The notes beneath the pieces are model-generated. The model was not told the origin of the DNA and searched no databases. It was given only the letters and a program-made list of their open reading frames with translations. A stretch of DNA of 56,179 nt, from assembly GCF_944385615.1 (NCBI RefSeq), contig NZ_CALWXV010000010.1:1-56179 (forward strand), given 5' to 3'. Shown here in pieces: positions 53,142-56,179 of the stretch. The translations under genes and the position numbers were made by a program. Each line of letters opens with the position of its first letter. Position 1 is the stretch's first letter. This stretch comes from an uncultured Flavonifractor sp. (GTDB taxonomy: Bacteria; Bacillota; Clostridia; Oscillospirales; Oscillospiraceae).

Positions 53142-54020
53142 ATGGACATGAAAAAGAGAACGCTTGCGCTGATGCTTTCCACCGCCCTGTGTGTGGGTAT
53201 GCTGGCCGGCTGTGGCGGCGGCGATACCGGCAACACCAGCACCCCCGCCGCCGGCAGCAGCCAGACCCCTTCCAGCAACACCACTGAGCTGTCCGGCACC
53301 GTGGTGACCAACGGCTCCACCTCCATGGAGAGCCTGATGGGCGTTTTGACCGAGGCCTTCCGTGAGGTACAGCCTGGCGTCCAGATCCAGTACACCGGCT
53401 CCGGTTCCAGCGCCGGTATCACCTCCGCCCAGGACGGCACCGCCGACATCGGTCTGGCCAGCCGCGACCTGAAGGATGAGGAGACCGGTGTGAAGGAGAT
53501 CACCGTGGCCAAGGACGGCATCGCCATCATTGTTAACCCCCAGAACCCTGTGGCCGACCTGAGCGTGGAGCAGATCGCCCAGCTGGCCACCGGTGAGGTC
53601 ACCAACTGGTCCGAGGTGGGCGGCAACGACGGCCAGGTGGTGTTCATCGGCCGCGAGGCCGGTTCCGGCACCCGGGACGGCTTTGAGTCCATCACCGGCA
53701 CCGAGGACGCCTGCAAGTACCAGAACGAGCTGACCTCTACCGGTGAGGTCATCGCCAACGTGGCCTCCAACCCCAACGCCATCGGCTACGCCTCTCTGTC
53801 CGCTGTGGACGACACCGTCAAGGCCATCACCGTGGGCGGTGTGGCTCCCACCGAGGAGACCGTTCTGGACGGCACCTATGCCATTCAGCGTAACTTCAAT
53901 TTCATCGTCAGCGACAGCACCGAGCTCTCCGACCCGGCTCAGGCCTTCATTGACTGGGCCACCTCCGCCGAAGCCGCCGATCTGATCGCCGGCGCTGGCG
54001 CGGTGCCTGTGGCCAAGTAA
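53142..54020 (+). CDS. pstS: Phosphate ABC transporter substrate-binding lipoprotein
   Basis: High-affinity phosphate-binding lipoprotein. 292 residues. Signal LALMLSTALCVGMLAGCGGG with the lipobox Cys at about residue 23, a short Ser/Thr linker, and the PstS fold: GTVVTNGSTSMESLMGVL (phosphate loop), YTGSGSSAGITSAQDGTADIGLASRDLKDEE, GIAIIVNPQNPV, FIGREAGSGTRDGFESI (second phosphate loop), NAIGYASLSAV. ATG at 53142 lies 5 bases after GGAG; ATG at 53148 is an alternative. Heads the pst operon. Confidence 0.96.
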   Translation: MDMKKRTLALMLSTALCVGMLAGCGGGDTGNTSTPAAGSSQTPSSNTTELSGTVVTNGSTSMESLMGVLTEAFREVQPGVQIQYTGSGSSAGITSAQDGTADIGLASRDLKDEETGVKEITVAKDGIAIIVNPQNPVADLSVEQIAQLATGEVTNWSEVGGNDGQVVFIGREAGSGTRDGFESITGTEDACKYQNELTSTGEVIANVASNPNAIGYASLSAVDDTVKAITVGGVAPTEETVLDGTYAIQRNFNFIVSDSTELSDPAQAFIDWATSAEAADLIAGAGAVPVAK

Positions 54021-54036
54021 CCACGCCCGATTTCCG

Positions 54037-54066
54037 GATTGCCCCCTCGGCTGCGAGGGGGCAATC
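54037..54066 (+). repeat. Intercistronic hairpin pstS-pstC
   Basis: Perfect 13-bp arms (54037-54049, 54054-54066) around gctg. No T tract follows, so likely a stabiliser or partial attenuator favouring pstS mRNA over pstCAB. Confidence 0.75.
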
Positions 54067-54106
54067 TCCATACTATCAACTCTTTACGAAAGGCCGGTTA
54101 GTTACC

Positions 54107-54973
54107 ATGAAACAAAAGCTCCGACCGCTGGAAGTCTTTATGAACCTGCTGTTCTTCCTGTGCGGTCTCATTGCGGTCGTCTTTGTGCTGTTCATCAGCA
54201 TCTATCTGATTATCTCCGGTCTGCCCGCCATCAAGGAGATCGGGCTGGTGGACTTCCTCTTTGGCACCAAGTGGGCCTCCACAGCGGCGGAGCCCTCCTT
54301 CGGTATCCTTCCCTTTATCCTGACCTCCATCTACGGCACCGCCGGCGCCATCGTGCTGGGCGTTCCGGTGGGCTTTATGACGGCGGTTTTCCTGGCCAAG
54401 ATCGCGCCTCCCAAGCTGGCCGCCGCCGTGCGCACCGCCGTGGACCTGCTGGCGGGCATCCCCTCGGTGGTATACGGTCTGATCGGCATGATGGTGCTGG
54501 TGCCCGCCGTCCGGGAGCTCTTCAACCTGCCTGACGGCGCCAGCCTGTTCTGTGCCATCATCGTACTGGCCATCATGATTCTGCCCTCCATCATCAGCGT
54601 GTCTGAGACCGCCCTGAAGGCGGTCCCCAAGGAGTACGAGGAGGCCTCCCTGGCCCTGGGCGCCACCCACATCGAGACGGTGTTCCGGGTATCCGTCCCC
54701 GCCGCCTCCAGCGGCATTGCCGCCTCTGTGGTGCTGGGCATCGGCCGGGCCATCGGCGAAGCCATGGCGGTCATCATGGTAGCGGGAAACGTGGCCAACA
54801 TGCCCTCCCTCTTCTCCTCCGTTCGCTTTCTCACCACCGCCGTGGCCAGCGAGATGTCCTATGCCTCCGGCCTCCAGCGCCAGGCCCTGTTCTCCATCGC
54901 CCTGGTGCTCTTTCTCTTCATCATGCTCATCAATGTCATTCTCAACACACTTCTCAAACGGAAGAAGGGGTGA
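54107..54973 (+). CDS. pstC: Phosphate ABC transporter permease PstC
   Basis: One of two membrane subunits of the phosphate importer. 288 residues, about six helices. Motifs: GIVLGVPVGFMTAVFLAK-type core (TAGAIVLGVPVGFMTAVFLA), GIPSVVYGLIGMMVLVP, the EAA coupling loop PKEYEEASLALGATHIETVFRV and GIGRAIGEAMAVIMVAGN. Follows pstS by 86 bases that hold a hairpin. Confidence 0.95.
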   Translation: MKQKLRPLEVFMNLLFFLCGLIAVVFVLFISIYLIISGLPAIKEIGLVDFLFGTKWASTAAEPSFGILPFILTSIYGTAGAIVLGVPVGFMTAVFLAKIAPPKLAAAVRTAVDLLAGIPSVVYGLIGMMVLVPAVRELFNLPDGASLFCAIIVLAIMILPSIISVSETALKAVPKEYEEASLALGATHIETVFRVSVPAASSGIAASVVLGIGRAIGEAMAVIMVAGNVANMPSLFSSVRFLTTAVASEMSYASGLQRQALFSIALVLFLFIMLINVILNTLLKRKKG

Positions 54974-54979
54974 TATACT

Positions 54980-55849
54980 GTGATAACCATGCAGCCTCTT
55001 TCTGGAAAGCGGAAGGCTTATGACCGTACGCTCCGCTTCCTGCTCTATTTCTGTGCCATCCTGACCTGCGCTCTGCTGGTGTTTGTCATCGGCTATATCT
55101 TTATCAAAGGTCTGCCCAACATCACCTGGGACTTTTTATCCTCATCTCCCAGCTATATTAAGGATACAATTGGTATTCTTCCCAATATTCTAAACACTGT
55201 GTATATCGTCGTGGTGACCCTGATCTTTATCCTGCCCCTGGGCGTGGGCGCCGCCGTCTACCTGACCGAGTACGCCCAGAACCGCCGGCTGGTGTCCATC
55301 ATCGAGTTTGCCACCGAGACCCTCACCGGCATCCCCTCCATCATCTTCGGTCTGGTTGGTATGCTCTTCTTCTGCCAGTTCCTGAGCCTGAAGTCCTCCC
55401 TGCTGGCCGGCGCTCTTACCCTGGTCATTATGACCCTTCCCACCATCGTGCGCACCACTCAGGAGGCCCTGAAGACTGTGCCCAACTCCTATCGGGAGGC
55501 TGCTCTGGGCCTGGGCGCCGGAAAGTGGCGGATGATCCGCACTGTGGTGCTCCCCTCCTCGGTGGACGGCATCGTCACCGGCTGTATCCTGTCCATCGGC
55601 CGCATCGTGGGCGAGTCCGCCGCCCTGCTTTTCACCGCTGGTATGGGTATGGCCCTCAACAGCTTCTTCTCCTCCTTTGACAACTTCATCCACTCCTCCG
55701 GCGCCACCCTCACCGTGGCTCTGTATGTGTACGCCAAGGAGCGGGCCGAGTTCGACGTGGCCTTTGCCATCGCCGCCATCCTGATGCTGCTCACCTTGGT
55801 CATCAACCTGACCGCCAAGCTGGTGGGCAAGAAATTAAAGAGAAAGTAA
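54980..55849 (+). CDS. pstA: Phosphate ABC transporter permease PstA
   Basis: Second membrane subunit. 289 residues, about six helices. Motifs: YIFIKGLPNITWDFLSSSP, LPLGVGAAVYLTEYAQNRR, LTGIPSIIFGLVGMLFF, the EAA loop VPNSYREAALGLGAGKWRMIRTVV and SIGRIVGESAALLFTAG. Start: GTG at 54980, placed 5 bases after the GGTGAT site that overlaps the pstC stop; the next in-frame ATG (54989) is farther from it. Confidence 0.95.
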   Translation: MITMQPLSGKRKAYDRTLRFLLYFCAILTCALLVFVIGYIFIKGLPNITWDFLSSSPSYIKDTIGILPNILNTVYIVVVTLIFILPLGVGAAVYLTEYAQNRRLVSIIEFATETLTGIPSIIFGLVGMLFFCQFLSLKSSLLAGALTLVIMTLPTIVRTTQEALKTVPNSYREAALGLGAGKWRMIRTVVLPSSVDGIVTGCILSIGRIVGESAALLFTAGMGMALNSFFSSFDNFIHSSGATLTVALYVYAKERAEFDVAFAIAAILMLLTLVINLTAKLVGKKLKRK

Positions 55850-55861
55850 GGAGTTTCCCCT

Positions 55862-56179
55862 ATGGATGAAAATACGATTCTGTCTGTCAGGGACCTGGAC
55901 CTGTGGTACGGCCCCACCCAGGCTCTGAAAAGCGTCAGCGTGGACATTCCCGAAAAGCAGGTCACCGCCCTCATCGGCCCCTCCGGCTGCGGCAAGTCCA
56001 CTTTCCTCAAAACCCTGGACCGGATGAACGACCTGGTGCCCGGCATCAAGATCACCGGCTCCATCCAGTACCGGGGCCAGGAGATCTACGACTCCAAGGT
56101 GGACGTGACCTGGCTGCGCAAGCAGATCGGCATGGTGTTCCAGAAGCCCAACCCCTTCCCCATGTCCATCTATGACAAC
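55862..56179 (+). CDS. pstB: Phosphate ABC transporter ATP-binding protein (3' end cut by window end)
   Basis: ATPase of the phosphate importer. The first 106 residues are present: [55 protein letters not shown] with the Walker [10 protein letters not shown], then [18 protein letters not shown] with the Q-loop. The signature and Walker B lie outside. TAAGGAG of the pstA end provides the ribosome site; the gap is 12 bases. Confidence 0.95.
   Translation, partial: MDENTILSVRDLDLWYGPTQALKSVSVDIPEKQVTALIGPSGCGKSTFLKTLDRMNDLVPGIKITGSIQYRGQEIYDSKVDVTWLRKQIGMVFQKPNPFPMSIYDN

Overview
The window is a high-GC stretch (most genes look about 60% GC) from an anaerobic, gut-type member of the Clostridia, most likely an Oscillospiraceae close to Flavonifractor, Lawsonibacter or Intestinimonas. 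The reasons are the complete crt-hbd-bcd-etfB-etfA butyryl-CoA block, oxygen-independent ribonucleotide reductases (NrdD and the B12-dependent NrdJ), a bile-salt-hydrolase-type enzyme, an argS-DUF1934-murI cluster, a VanW-family wall protein, and Firmicutes-type ribosome binding sites. The species assignment is inference; no rRNA, tRNA, CRISPR array, prophage or insertion sequence was seen.

Layout. 1-5440: trmL-pgk-tpiA-gpmI-eno, a lower-glycolysis operon on the minus strand led by a tRNA methyltransferase gene, with palindrome-rich spacers and a 51-bp duplicate of the gpmI 3' end. 5500-8300: proB-proA and a small unknown gene, ending in a cluster of five palindromes. 8299-11840: nrdD and an RlmI-type rRNA methyltransferase. 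12059-14780: a homocysteine methyltransferase-like protein with a truncated pterin-domain-like tail, and a membrane glycosyltransferase. 15011-18163: murI-DUF1934-argS. 18250-25180: plus-strand genes for an unknown protein, a zinc-ribbon/Ig-like membrane protein, a VanW-family protein, a DUF2461 protein and a polysaccharide deacetylase, with xpaC opposite. 25194-30160: a sodium symporter, a small protein and a c-di-GMP phosphodiesterase with two solute-binding sensor domains in unusually AT-rich DNA. 30627-35655: the butyryl-CoA operon under a promoter with a near-perfect Rex operator. 35864-39330: bile-salt-hydrolase-type enzyme and nrdJ. 39468-44600: CPBP protease, SpoVB/MurJ-like flippase, DUF554 protein and a chemoreceptor. 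44738-49221: mglBAC galactose-type ABC transporter, with an InlB-repeat membrane protein translationally coupled to its end. 49420-52080: glf, a glycosyltransferase and a small membrane protein. 52180-56179: ppa, and divergently the pstSCAB phosphate operon behind Pho-box-like repeats (pstB cut by the window end).

How it fits together. Glycolysis feeds the butyryl-CoA pathway. A Rex site at its promoter would tie that pathway to the NADH/NAD+ ratio. Both ribonucleotide reductase genes carry the same NrdR box over or next to the promoter, so they probably form one regulon. Galactose uptake and UDP-galactofuranose synthesis are neighbours but separate transcription units. Both high-affinity binding-protein genes (mglB, pstS) are followed by a strong intercistronic hairpin before the membrane components, a known way to make more binding protein than transporter.

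No clearly new multi-gene system (defence, secretion, biosynthetic) was found. The most interesting items are the Rex and NrdR sites, the truncated MetH-like protein, the InlB-domain partner of the Mgl transporter, the AT-rich sensor phosphodiesterase, the gpmI duplication, and a 17-bp sequence shared at the predicted transcription starts of two unrelated genes.
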